A stretch of 64,000 nucleotides of DNA from an uncultured Bacteroidales bacterium. GTDB lineage: Bacteria; Bacteroidota; Bacteroidia; Bacteroidales; P3. Below, piece after piece: positions 9,180-17,350 of the stretch (position 1 is its first letter; every line of letters starts with the position of its first letter). The notes below the pieces were generated by a model, which saw only the letters and a list, made by a program, of their open reading frames with translations, had not been told where the DNA came from and searched no databases. Location: positions 1 to 64,000 of the forward strand of contig OMXC01000009.1 of the NCBI GenBank assembly GCA_900314925.1. The letters run 5' to 3'. The position numbers and the translations under genes were made by a program.

Positions 9180-9344
9180 TCAGATGTTTGTTGTTGTCGC
9201 TCCGATGGCAGAGGTCTGCTTGCTCCAAAAAACGGCGGTGTCGCCGCCCCAGGGGGCATAGCTCTCAGCGGAGGCATGGCCTTGAGGAGCGTCCTCTTTG
9301 CCGCAACCCGTGAAGACGGGCACCATGAACAAAGAAAACAGCAT
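9180..9344 (-). CDS. Short putative lipoprotein upstream of hsdR, 54 aa
   Basis: Minus-strand frame with a hydrophobic leader and lipobox: LFSLFMVPVFTGC, then GKEDAPQGHASAESYAPWGG to a TGA at 9180-9182. The ATG at 9344 gives a 13-residue leader with no positive charge; an in-frame TTG or a codon further upstream may be the real start. The next gene begins 4 bases later, which supports co-translation. A 13-bp hairpin lies just upstream. Supported only by the lipobox and the tight spacing. Confidence 0.45.
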   Translation of the reverse strand: MLFSLFMVPVFTGCGKEDAPQGHASAESYAPWGGDTAVFWSKQTSAIGATTTNI

Positions 9345-9350
9345 AAACGG

Positions 9351-9396
9351 CAAGACCCTGCCGACACGGGGATTGCACGTGCGCGGCAGGGTCTTG
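9351..9396 (-). promoter_or_regulatory. Hairpin in the 5' leader of the hsd operon
   Basis: Perfect 13-bp stem CAAGACCCTGCCG / CGGCAGGGTCTTG with a 20-base loop and no T run. It lies between the promoter at 9521-9552 and the first gene, so it would be transcribed as leader RNA. Could be an attenuator or stability element. Confidence 0.5.
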
Positions 9397-9520
9397 AAGG
9401 CTCCGCGAAGAATGTTGTAACTTACTCTAACACAATGCCATAGGGGGGGGGGTAAACCCTCTATGTATCAGCGTATTATGTGTTTTCTCTTGTAGCATCT
9501 TCGCAAATCAATTGCAACTG

Positions 9521-9552
9521 CAAAGATACACAATAATTCTGAATCGGCAAAA
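9521..9552 (-). promoter_or_regulatory. Promoter of the type I R-M operon
   Basis: On the minus strand, TTTTG (9548-9552) is followed after 19 bases by TATCTTTG (9521-9528), a full match to the Bacteroidetes -33/-7 pattern. Transcription would begin near 9514, leaving a leader of about 170 nt before the first lipoprotein gene. A long inverted repeat begins 34 bases upstream of the -33 box. Confidence 0.75.
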
Positions 9553-9586
9553 AATAATATTTGAGGGTGGGAGGACAGGGGGGGCG

Positions 9587-9760
9587 GTGGGACAGTGGGA
9601 CAGTGGGACAGTTAGTTTTATAGGTATTCCTACCCCTGAATTATACCTCTATATCTATATATCTATATATATTTATATATATAGATATATAGATATAGAA
9701 TTTTTTTTTGACTTCGGTGTAACTATATTTTGAACTGTCCCACTGTCCCAACTGTCCCAC
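9587..9760. repeat. Nested 174-bp inverted repeat with perfect AT palindrome
   Basis: Outer arms are tandem GGGACAGT units (9587-9613) and their complement (9733-9760). Inside is a perfect 23-bp AT-only inverted repeat (9649-9671 and 9676-9698) with a 4-base loop. No coding potential. It could extrude as a cruciform. It lies immediately upstream of the R-M promoter. Confidence 0.85.
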
Positions 9761-9865
9761 TCTCCAACAAGCAGCATCATCTCCATGCCATTAACTATCT
9801 GTTATACAGCTATTACCGAATACGCCTACCCTTCCGTACTCTATTTCTGCTGACAAAACACCCTC

Positions 9866-10345
9866 TTAACGGCTACAAAACACCCTCTTAACGGCCACTT
9901 AACGGCTACTAAACGGCTACTAAACGGCTACAAGACGGCTACAAGACCCCCACTATCCACTGACCACTATCCACTGACCACTATCCACTTTTCGAGTAAT
10001 TCGCCATAAATTGACCCGCCCAATTCGTAAAATTCGCAAAATTCGCCGTTCTCTTCCACTTTTCAATTCTCAGTTCTCAATTTCTAAACGGCTACAAAAC
10101 GGCTACAAGACGGCCACTTAACGGCTACTTAACGGCCACTAAACGGCTACAAGACGGCCACAAGACCCCCTCGCCAATTTTCAATTCTCAATTTTCAATT
10201 CTCAATTTTCAAGACGGCCACACACAGCACAAGATTCCCTCACCAATTTTCAATTCTCAATTGTCAATTCTCAATTTTCTAAGTTCGCCGTTCTCTTCCA
10301 ATTTTCAATTGTCAATTCTCAATTTTCGAAACGGCCACAAGCCCC
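9866..10345. repeat. Non-coding repeat field: 11-bp and 7-bp tandem units
   Basis: Two arrays of an 11-bp unit (consensus AACGGCTACWA) lie at about 9866-9946 and 10085-10163. Between and after them are copies of CCACTATCCACTGA and of 7-bp TCAATTY units. A longer block (CGCCGTTCTCTTCCA followed by TCAATTY units and then ACGGC) occurs twice, at 10045-10095 and 10286-10335. Together with the inverted repeat at 9587-9760 this fills most of the non-coding stretch 9345-10600. I see no gene here. Confidence 0.8.
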
Positions 10346-10534
10346 CATCAACAAACGTCCCGGCGATAATGTTTTTTGATCCCGTTTACACCTCGACCGA
10401 GGCATTTTGGGGGCCGGACTCTATATTGGCATGTATGCCTTTAGTTCCGTTTCTGCATGAGGTAAAAATAGAATGATGTCTGCTGGTGCTGCAATAATGA
10501 AAAAGAATGATTAATGTTAAATGTTGTTAATTAT

Positions 10535-10565
10535 TTTGGTGGTATTGAAAATAGTGCTACATTTG
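10535..10565 (+). promoter_or_regulatory. Promoter of the TonB-dependent receptor gene
   Basis: TTTG (10535-10538), 19 bases, then TACATTTG (10558-10565): Bacteroidetes -33/-7 pattern. The first ATG is at 10601. Confidence 0.7.
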
Positions 10566-10600
10566 CAGTGTACTAATTAACTAATACAGTAGCACAAAAT

Positions 10601-13024
10601 ATGTATAACGATATGAAAAAGAGCGTTGTAAAGAAAATGATGGTTGCCGTTTTGATGGCCTGTTTTACCCTGCAGGGTGGTGTTTGGGCCCAAAATCACC
10701 ATGTTTCGGGTCGGGTTGCCGACGCGGAGACGGGGGAGGCGATGCCGTTTGTGAATGTGGCGCTGATGCGCCAGTCGGACACCGTCTTCATGCGCGGTGC
10801 CACGTCGGACATGAACGGGGCCTTCGTCATCGGCTCCGTCGACAGCGGCAGCTACCTGATGCAGGTGTCGTTTGTCGGCTACTTGCCTATATTAAACAAT
10901 GTTCACGTGAGTGGCGACGTCGACGGCCTCGTGCTGAAGATGAGGCGCGGCACCACGCTCGAGGCCGTGGAGATCACGGCCGAGAAGCCGTTGTACGTGA
11001 TGGACGGCGAGAAGAACATGTACAACACCAAGGAGGACGCCAGCATACAGACCGGCACGGCCAGCGACGCCCTTCAGAACGCGCCGGGCGTGGAGGTGGA
11101 CGCCGAGGGCAACATCACGCTGCGTGGCGTCTCGAGCGTGGAGATATGGATCAACGACCAGCCCTCGCACATGAACGAGGAGGCCCTGAAGCAGTACATC
11201 AAGACCCTGCCGGCCAACGCCATCGAGCGCATCGAGGTCATCACCGTCACCAACCAGGCTGTGAAGCGCAACGAGTTGCTCTGCGTGGGCGTGCGCGCCA
11301 ACACCATGCCCAGCGTGTCGCCTTGGGTGAGCTACGTGTGGGCCAACGAGAAGGTGGACTTCAACGTGTACCTCAACGGAAGCTACTCGCAGCACAATAT
11401 GGAGAGCGCCAGCGGCAGCACCCTTCTGGCCGACGGCGGCGACACCATCCTCTACATGGGCGACACCAGCAAGACGCGCTCCTCCAACATCGGCGGCTAC
11501 ATGGGCTTCAACATGAACTGGAAGATAGACAGCATGACCAACCTCGCGGCCTGGATGGGGGTCTACCCCTACTGGAGCCGCAACAGCACGACGGGCACCT
11601 ACGACTACCGCCGCCGCCTGCCCATGGTGTCTGACTATGGCTACGCCGACACCGGCGCCAGCCGCGGCTTCGGCGGAGGCGGCTACGGCGGCCTCTGGTT
11701 GGAGCACCGCTTCGACACCACAGGGCGCAAGCTCACTCTGCGGCTCAACGGCAACGTGTGGGGTAACGGCGGCACCGACGACCAGCGCCGCGACTACTCG
11801 CTGGCCACGCTCACCGACTTCCGGCGCCGCAGCACGTCGCGCTACTTCGGCCCCGGCGCCACTCTCGGCGTGGACTATGTGCAGCCGCTGAAGCACAACA
11901 TGGAGATGGAGCTCGGCGCGGAACTCGGCTACAGCTACAACACCAACGACCAGGGCCTCGACAGCCTCAACGCCGACGGCCGCACGTGGGATGTCATGCA
12001 CCTGCGCGGCTACAATGCCGTGGGCCCCGCCTGGCAGCCGGAGGCCTACGTCACCCTGCAGAAGCGCTGGGGCATGTTCACCGCCAAGATCGGCTTGCGC
12101 GGCGAGAGCCGCTTCCAGCACGGTACGATACACCACACCGACATGAACGACGGTATGTCACTCGACACCGCCCTCTTCGGCCTCGTGCCCTCGATCCACC
12201 TGAGCTACCGCACCAAGACTTTCGCCAACTTCAGCCTCAGCTACACCCTACGTCATTCCGACCCCACCGACCTGCTGGACTTGGAGACTTTCCGTATCTA
12301 CGACGAGTACTCCTTCCGCACCGGCAACCCCGCCCTGCGGCGCACCTACACGCACAACTTCGAGGCTGCGGCGAGCCAGTATGTGCCAAGCTTCGGCATG
12401 GTGAGCCTCAACGCCTATGTGCGTGCCAACACACAGGAACAGGGCTCTGTGCCTTCAGTGGGCACCGACCCCTACTACGTACCCTTCCTCGGCACCGACA
12501 CGGTCAACTACACCTACCCCGTCAACATCGGCTACAGCCACACCGAAGGCTTCGAGGCCAACATCGCCTACCGCCCCACGGGTTTCTTCAACGTCAGGCT
12601 CAACGCCTCGGTGTTCAACTACGGCTTCGACTACCAGGGCGACGTGCGTAACCGCTGGTCGTGGAGCGCTCGCCTCAACGTGTGGGCCAAGGTGTGGAAC
12701 CGTCTGGAGATATTCGCAAACGCACACTACAGTTCTCCGAAGCTGGGCCTGTATAGTTTGAGTGTGCCCAACAAGGGGGTCGACTTCGGCCTTAGCAGCG
12801 ACTTCTTCAACCGCCAGCTCTCGGTGTACCTCAACGTCAACGACATCTTCGGCATGGCCGAGTGGGGCACCAACTACGACGCCCCGCAGTACCAGACCAC
12901 CGGCAGCCAGCGTTTCGACTCGCGCTTCGTCAGCCTCGGCCTCACCTGGCGCATAGGCAAGATGGAACTGGAGAGCAAGGCGCGCCAGGGCGCATCGGAG
13001 GGTGCCGGCATGCCGCAGATGTGA
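10601..13024 (+). CDS. TonB-dependent receptor-like outer-membrane beta-barrel protein
   Basis: 807 aa. A signal peptide (KKMMVAVLMACFTLQGGVWA) is followed by a carboxypeptidase-like regulatory domain (about 33-115, VSGRVADAETGEAMPFVNV), a plug-like domain (about 130-215, DALQNAPGVEVDAEGNITLRG) and a long C-terminal region of alternating aromatic and polar strands typical of the OMP_b-brl_3 barrel. It should sit in the outer membrane. No SusD partner lies beside it, so the substrate is open. ATG at 10613 (MKKSVV) is an alternative start. Downstream is a degenerate copy of the dispersed palindrome. Confidence 0.88.
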   Translation: MYNDMKKSVVKKMMVAVLMACFTLQGGVWAQNHHVSGRVADAETGEAMPFVNVALMRQSDTVFMRGATSDMNGAFVIGSVDSGSYLMQVSFVGYLPILNNVHVSGDVDGLVLKMRRGTTLEAVEITAEKPLYVMDGEKNMYNTKEDASIQTGTASDALQNAPGVEVDAEGNITLRGVSSVEIWINDQPSHMNEEALKQYIKTLPANAIERIEVITVTNQAVKRNELLCVGVRANTMPSVSPWVSYVWANEKVDFNVYLNGSYSQHNMESASGSTLLADGGDTILYMGDTSKTRSSNIGGYMGFNMNWKIDSMTNLAAWMGVYPYWSRNSTTGTYDYRRRLPMVSDYGYADTGASRGFGGGGYGGLWLEHRFDTTGRKLTLRLNGNVWGNGGTDDQRRDYSLATLTDFRRRSTSRYFGPGATLGVDYVQPLKHNMEMELGAELGYSYNTNDQGLDSLNADGRTWDVMHLRGYNAVGPAWQPEAYVTLQKRWGMFTAKIGLRGESRFQHGTIHHTDMNDGMSLDTALFGLVPSIHLSYRTKTFANFSLSYTLRHSDPTDLLDLETFRIYDEYSFRTGNPALRRTYTHNFEAAASQYVPSFGMVSLNAYVRANTQEQGSVPSVGTDPYYVPFLGTDTVNYTYPVNIGYSHTEGFEANIAYRPTGFFNVRLNASVFNYGFDYQGDVRNRWSWSARLNVWAKVWNRLEIFANAHYSSPKLGLYSLSVPNKGVDFGLSSDFFNRQLSVYLNVNDIFGMAEWGTNYDAPQYQTTGSQRFDSRFVSLGLTWRIGKMELESKARQGASEGAGMPQM

Positions 13025-13145
13025 CCTGCGGAGTCTCTGCGGCCCCTCCACGGCATCGCGACGGCCCCTCTACGGCCGTCCACTGAAGAACGGCCGAAGG
13101 GACTCCGTAGAGGGTCCGAAGGGGCTCCGAAGGAACGCAGAGCCA
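13025..13145. repeat. Degenerate copy of the dispersed palindromic element
   Basis: Contains the outer-arm words of the full elements (GGCCCCTCTACGGCCGTCC, ACTGAAGAACGGCC, GGGACTCCGTAGAGGGTCCG) but lacks the 11-bp tandem core. Unlike the full copies it lies between two co-directional genes. Confidence 0.6.
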
Positions 13146-13234
13146 GTAAGGGACACGCGAAAAACGGACTACGCAACACATTGGAATGATGGTTGTTATA
13201 TAATCGGTAATAATTATTAAAAAATATTAAAAAC

Positions 13235-13546
13235 ATGAAACTTGTAACAGTAGAGGCCCTTCAGGGCTGCAATTATGAGGAGCTCGGGGTGGTCACCGGC
13301 AGCACCATCAGGAGCAAGAATTTCGTGAGCGACTTCGGCCAGGGGCTGAAGAGCATCGTCGGCGGCGAGCTTACGAGCTACACCGACATGATGGAGAAGG
13401 CCCGCCGTCAGGCCACGCAGCGCATGGTCGACGAGGCGGTGCGCCTCGGAGCCGACGCCGTCATCGGCGTGCGCTACGCCACCAGCGCCATCATGGCGCA
13501 GGCCGCCGAGGTGTTGGTTTATGGTACGGCAATAAAATATAGATAG
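13235..13546 (+). CDS. YbjQ/UPF0145 family protein
   Basis: 103 aa, the family's usual size. The sequence VTVEALQGCNYEELGVVTGSTI followed by a helical EKARRQATQRMVDEA and GADAVIGVRYATS matches the YbjQ (DUF74) fold, a small pentameric heavy-metal-binding-domain family of unclear role. Cytoplasmic. It ends 4 bases before the ABC ATPase gene, so it probably heads or shares that operon. Confidence 0.85.
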   Translation: MKLVTVEALQGCNYEELGVVTGSTIRSKNFVSDFGQGLKSIVGGELTSYTDMMEKARRQATQRMVDEAVRLGADAVIGVRYATSAIMAQAAEVLVYGTAIKYR

Positions 13547-13550
13547 AGCT

Positions 13551-14378
13551 ATGATAGAGATACGCAACCTTGACTTCAGCTACAGGAAGATGCCCGTCTT
13601 CAGCGGCATCAACCTCACTTTCCCCGAGGGGAGCATCTACGGCCTGCTGGGCGAGAACGGCGTGGGCAAGACCACGCTGCTCAAGCTCATCTGCGGCCTG
13701 CAGCGCCCCACAGAGGGCACCTGCACCATCGACGGCCTGACGTGCCACGACCGCCGGCCTGAGATGCTGCAGCGCATTGTGTTCCTGCCCGACGAGGTGC
13801 TGCTGCCCGACAACAGCACGCCGCGCAAGTATGTCGACGAGCTGGCGCCGTTCTACCCCAACTTCGCCATAGGCACCTTCCTGCACCTGATGCAGGAGCT
13901 TGAGGTGGAGCCCGACCGCAAGTTCCGCGAGATGAGCTTCGGCCAGCAGAAGAAGAGCCTGATAGCCGCCAGCCTCTCGCTGGGCACCGATTATGTGCTC
14001 TTCGACGAGCCCACCAACGGCCTCGACATACCCAGCAAGGCGCAGTTCCGCGCCATCCTCAGCCGCCGCTTCGAGGAGCGCAACACCATCATCATCAGCA
14101 CCCACCAGGTGAAGGACGTGGAGAACCTCATCGACCCCATCGTCATCCTGAGCCACAACGCCGTGCTGCTCGACGCCCCGGTGCAGAAAATCACCGAGAA
14201 GCTCTTCTTCGAGTACGGCGGCGAGAAGCGCGACGACGCCCTCTACAGCGAACTGCTGCCCGGCGGCTACATGAACGTGGTGGCCAACGAGAGCGGCGAG
14301 GAGAGCCAGCTCAACATCGAGGCCCTCTTCAACGCCGTGCTGCGCAACAAAGAACGGATTAAAGAATTGTTTGCATAG
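13551..14378 (+). CDS. ABC transporter ATP-binding protein
   Basis: 275 aa. Walker A GENGVGKTT (about 33-41), a signature region variant MSFGQQKKSL, Walker B YVLFDEPTNGLD and a switch histidine in ISTHQ are all present. The two following genes encode membrane proteins of matching size, so this is the ATPase of an ABC-2 type exporter. A YtrA-type regulator downstream points to a YtrA/YtrB-like system, whose members respond to cell-envelope stress. Substrate unknown. Confidence 0.92.
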   Translation: MIEIRNLDFSYRKMPVFSGINLTFPEGSIYGLLGENGVGKTTLLKLICGLQRPTEGTCTIDGLTCHDRRPEMLQRIVFLPDEVLLPDNSTPRKYVDELAPFYPNFAIGTFLHLMQELEVEPDRKFREMSFGQQKKSLIAASLSLGTDYVLFDEPTNGLDIPSKAQFRAILSRRFEERNTIIISTHQVKDVENLIDPIVILSHNAVLLDAPVQKITEKLFFEYGGEKRDDALYSELLPGGYMNVVANESGEESQLNIEALFNAVLRNKERIKELFA

Positions 14379-14418
14379 TAGACAAGTAGACAGTAGTTAA
14401 GTAGATAAGGCAATACCG
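14376..14418 (+). repeat. ABC-operon inter-gene repeat, copy 1
   Basis: About 41 bases (AGTAGACAAGTAGACAGTAG, then TTAAGTAGATAAGGCAATACCG) ending at the next start codon. Near-copies lie at 15292-15328 and 16228-16269. Confidence 0.7.
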
Positions 14419-15120
14419 ATGAATAATTCATTCGACATAAAGCGTTTCGGGCGGCTGGTGCGGCACGATGTGCGCAGCTGCCCCAGGGAGACCCTCTATT
14501 CGGGCCTGTGGATGGCGCTGGCCTTTGCGCCGCTGATGGTGCTGGGCCGGCAGTGGCTCGGCCAGGAACAATATGGCACCTTCTATCGCCTGGCACTGAT
14601 GGTGGGCATGGTGGCCTGGTGGGCGCTGATGATTCCCACGCAGGTCTACCCCAATGTGGGCAAGAAGAAGCGCGGCATCTACTTCGCCATGCTGCCCGCC
14701 ACCAAGGCCGAGAAGCACGCCTCGATTGCCACGCTGATGGTGCTGACCGTCGTGGGGCTGATGGCCATCGGCCTGGTGGAGGACGTGCTGCTGACGGCGG
14801 TGCATCTTCCGGGCTACACGAAGTACTTCTGGCAGTCGGAGACGGTTAGGTCCCTCGACCTGCCGATGGTGCTGGGCACCCTGTTCACCTTCCTCACGGC
14901 GATGTTCGGCATGATATGGGTCAATACGGTGGCCAACAACACCCTCCGCGGCATCCTGCAGGTGCTGCTGTTCCTCTTGATGATCGGAGGGTTGGTGTTT
15001 TTCCCCCTCTATTTCGACAACAGGCCGCAAGGCTACTGGGTCGTGATAGCCGTCGAGGCCGCCGCAACCCTCTTCCTGGCCTGGCTCAGCCGCCACCGGA
15101 TGGACCGTATGTCGTATTGA
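14419..15120 (+). CDS. ABC transporter membrane subunit 1 (probable permease)
   Basis: 233 aa with about six hydrophobic segments (e.g. LWMALAFAPLMVLG, LALMVGMVAWWALM, TLFTFLTAMFGMIW, LLFLLMIGGLVFF). Contains the phrase YFAMLPATKAEKHAS, shared in form with the next permease (YYAMLPASKAEKFCS), so the two are paralogues and may form a heterodimer with the upstream ATPase. Starts right after repeat copy 1. Confidence 0.8.
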   Translation: MNNSFDIKRFGRLVRHDVRSCPRETLYSGLWMALAFAPLMVLGRQWLGQEQYGTFYRLALMVGMVAWWALMIPTQVYPNVGKKKRGIYFAMLPATKAEKHASIATLMVLTVVGLMAIGLVEDVLLTAVHLPGYTKYFWQSETVRSLDLPMVLGTLFTFLTAMFGMIWVNTVANNTLRGILQVLLFLLMIGGLVFFPLYFDNRPQGYWVVIAVEAAATLFLAWLSRHRMDRMSY

Positions 15121-15392
15121 GAATTGAGAAGTTGAAGAAGTTAAAGAAGTTGAGAAGTTGAAGAAGTTAAAGAAGTTAAGAAGTTAAGACAATAGTGCGA
15201 GCTATGCATTTGTCTTTAACTCCTAACGAGCGCAGCGAGTGATAACTCCTTAACTTCTTAACTCCTAAAAAAAGATTATGAATCAGTAGTCAAGTAGACA
15301 GTGGTTAAGTAGATAAGGCGATACCGCCAACCTGCACAATTGTCTTAACTCCTTAACTTCTTAACTCCTTAACTACTAAAAAACTAAACAAT
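15121..15392 (+). repeat. Repeat-filled spacer between the two permease genes
   Basis: 272 bases without a gene. It holds tandem GTTRAAGAA units (15121-15187), their complement in the form CTTAACTTCTTAACTCC (two blocks, about 15247-15267 and 15341-15375), and a second copy of the operon repeat (15292-15328). The two halves can pair as a long imperfect hairpin in the mRNA. Confidence 0.7.
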
Positions 15393-16229
15393 ATGGATTG
15401 GAACCGTTTCTGTAAAGTCGTAGCGAAAGACTTTCGCAATATGTGGCCGATGTTCGGCACCACAATGATTATCCTGGCCGCCCTGCCGTTTGCCGCGTGG
15501 CTGATTGTGTATGTCTTCGGCGGCGGCGACGCCCACATGCCGGCCGACATGCGCCTCATCATGATAGAGGCCGTGGCCTATATCGCCGCCATCATGGCCC
15601 CCTCGCGCATGTACCGCACGTGGAACCTGCATGGCGAGGGCATCTACTACGCCATGCTCCCTGCCTCGAAGGCGGAGAAGTTCTGCTCGGCGCTGCTCTT
15701 CTCGCTCATCGTGTGCCCGCTGGCCGTCTACCTTGGCAGCCTGGTGCTCGATGTGTTCCTCACCGTCGTCCCCTTCGGCCCGTGGCAGGAGTGGATCTGG
15801 CAGGGCGAGATGGGCTTCCCCTTCACCTTCAACATGGCAGCCCTTAATGAGGTGGCCCCAAGGTTTAATGAGGATGCTGATGTCTTCCTGCTCTTCGGCA
15901 CAATGTATAATGTGTGCTGCTGGATCGGCTATATTGCCACCGTGCTGATGTTCGTCTTCACCAGCACCATCTTCAAGCGCCACAAGGTGCTGCAGACCAT
16001 CCTCTGGCTCTATGTCATCAACTTCGTGCTCAGCATCGTGCTGGTGCCGGTGATGGTGGCCGTCTTCTCCGACAGCAGCTTCGTGGACTGGTTCATGCAG
16101 CTGCCCGAGCGCATGAGTGGAGAAGCGATGGCCAACTGGCTCTTCGGGCTCGCCCTGGGCTTCGACGTGCTGATGATAGTCCTCTTCGGCTGGCTCAGCT
16201 GGCGCCGCCTGAACCGTATGGCCTATTAG
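15393..16229 (+). CDS. ABC transporter membrane subunit 2 (probable permease)
   Basis: 278 aa with about six membrane segments (e.g. TMIILAALPFAAWLIVYVF, LLFSLIVCPLAVYLGSL, GYIATVLMFVFTSTIF, LSIVLVPVMVAVF). Shares YYAMLPASKAEKF with the upstream permease and the closing pattern SWRRLNRMAY (SRHRMDRMSY in the other), which supports paralogy. Probably pairs with the ATPase at 13551. Confidence 0.8.
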   Translation: MDWNRFCKVVAKDFRNMWPMFGTTMIILAALPFAAWLIVYVFGGGDAHMPADMRLIMIEAVAYIAAIMAPSRMYRTWNLHGEGIYYAMLPASKAEKFCSALLFSLIVCPLAVYLGSLVLDVFLTVVPFGPWQEWIWQGEMGFPFTFNMAALNEVAPRFNEDADVFLLFGTMYNVCCWIGYIATVLMFVFTSTIFKRHKVLQTILWLYVINFVLSIVLVPVMVAVFSDSSFVDWFMQLPERMSGEAMANWLFGLALGFDVLMIVLFGWLSWRRLNRMAY

Positions 16230-16269
16230 TAGGTAAGTAGACAGTAGTTAAGTAGTTAAGACAATACTA
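16228..16269 (+). repeat. ABC-operon inter-gene repeat, copy 3
   Basis: TAGTAGGTAAGTAGACAGTA followed by GTTAAGTAGTTAAGACAATACT, five bases before the next ATG. Same layout as the copy before the first permease. Confidence 0.7.
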
Positions 16270-16274
16270 AAATT

Positions 16275-16988
16275 ATGAAGACACGTAGAATAATATTCGC
16301 CTTGATGGCAACGGTGCTGATGGTGGGCTGCAGTGTCAACACCCAGAAAGTCGGCTTTGAATATGATAACCCCGAGCGTTACCAGAGCGGTGATGCCACC
16401 TATGGGCAGACTATAAGCGATATAGACATCGACTGGTATGGCGGCGATATAGACATCGTCTATGGCGACGGACCGGAAGTGCGCCTCCGCGAGGAGTCGG
16501 TCGGGGAATTGACCGACACTTTCCGTGTGCACCATTATGTCGATGAGGACGGATGTCTGCACATCAACGTATGCAGGAGTGGTAAGAACTATAGCGCGAA
16601 GCGCCTCAAGGGGATGAGGAAACACCTCTTTATCGAGGTGCCACGCGACATGCCGCTCAATGATATCGAGGTAGATGGCGTGGATACACGTCTGGTTATT
16701 GACCGTGTTAAGCACAACGAGCTGACCGTCGACGGAGTGAATGTGAACATCAACGCCCTCTATACCGCCATGCCCGACGAGATAACCATGGACGGCGTCC
16801 GCTGCCTGCTGGCCTTGCAGGTAGCACCCGATGCGGGCTTGACCATCGAGATGGACGGCGTGTTGAACCATCTGCGCTGCGATGTGCCTTCGGTGAAGAA
16901 GGACAAGAAAACCATTGTCGGCGACGGTAGCTGCCAAGTGACGGTGGATGGTGTGGACATGATAGTGGATGTCATTAAACTAATCTGA
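16275..16988 (+). CDS. Lipoprotein, DUF4097-like beta-repeat protein
   Basis: 237 aa with a lipoprotein signal (LMATVLMVGC, Cys near residue 19). The body has short repeating beta strands such as ISDIDIDWYGGDIDIVYGDG, NDIEVDGVDTRLVI and LTVDGVNVNI, resembling the DUF4097 / auto-transporter-adhesin-like beta helix found beside envelope-stress ABC operons. Lies between the permeases and the regulator, so it probably belongs to the same response. Family match is by pattern only. Confidence 0.65.
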   Translation: MKTRRIIFALMATVLMVGCSVNTQKVGFEYDNPERYQSGDATYGQTISDIDIDWYGGDIDIVYGDGPEVRLREESVGELTDTFRVHHYVDEDGCLHINVCRSGKNYSAKRLKGMRKHLFIEVPRDMPLNDIEVDGVDTRLVIDRVKHNELTVDGVNVNINALYTAMPDEITMDGVRCLLALQVAPDAGLTIEMDGVLNHLRCDVPSVKKDKKTIVGDGSCQVTVDGVDMIVDVIKLI

Positions 16989-16999
16989 GGAAAACTGTT

Positions 17000-17350
17000 A
17001 TGGACTTCAGGAAACAGAAATCGATATACCAGCAGATTGCCGACCGGCTGATGGATCAGCTGGTGGCAGGCATGCCGGCGGCCGACGAGCGGATGCCGTC
17101 GGTGCGCGACGTGGCGGTGGCCTATGGCGTAAACCCCAATACGGTGATGCGCTCGTTCGACTACCTGCAGCAGGAGGGCATCATATACAACCGCCGCGGC
17201 GTGGGCTATTTCGCCAGCGCCGACGCCAAGGACAAGATACTCGCCATACAGCGGCGCGAGTTCCTCGAAGAGGACCTGCCGCTCATCCGTCAGCGGATGA
17301 AGCAGCTGGGCATCGGTATTGACGAACTGACATTAGACGATGTGATATGA
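17000..17350 (+). CDS. GntR family (YtrA-type) transcriptional regulator
   Basis: 116 aa: an N-terminal winged helix-turn-helix (SIYQQIADRLMDQLVAG..PSVRDVAVAYGVNPNTVMRSFDYLQQEGI) plus a short helical tail. This short form is typical of the YtrA subgroup, which usually represses a linked ABC transporter. It lies near the end of the operon rather than first. Its stop overlaps the next gene by 4 bases. The repeats between the operon genes are possible targets, but this is inference. Confidence 0.88.
   Translation: MDFRKQKSIYQQIADRLMDQLVAGMPAADERMPSVRDVAVAYGVNPNTVMRSFDYLQQEGIIYNRRGVGYFASADAKDKILAIQRREFLEEDLPLIRQRMKQLGIGIDELTLDDVI

Noticed and set aside
8999..9367. 122-aa version of the gene before hsdR
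   Set aside because: The added N-terminal part is Cys/Pro-rich and overlaps a frame with a good lipobox; the 58-aa form fits the spacing better.
9441..9452. G10 tract as a phase-variation switch
   Set aside because: It lies in a leader or non-coding region with no gene in frame across it; may still affect the leader RNA.
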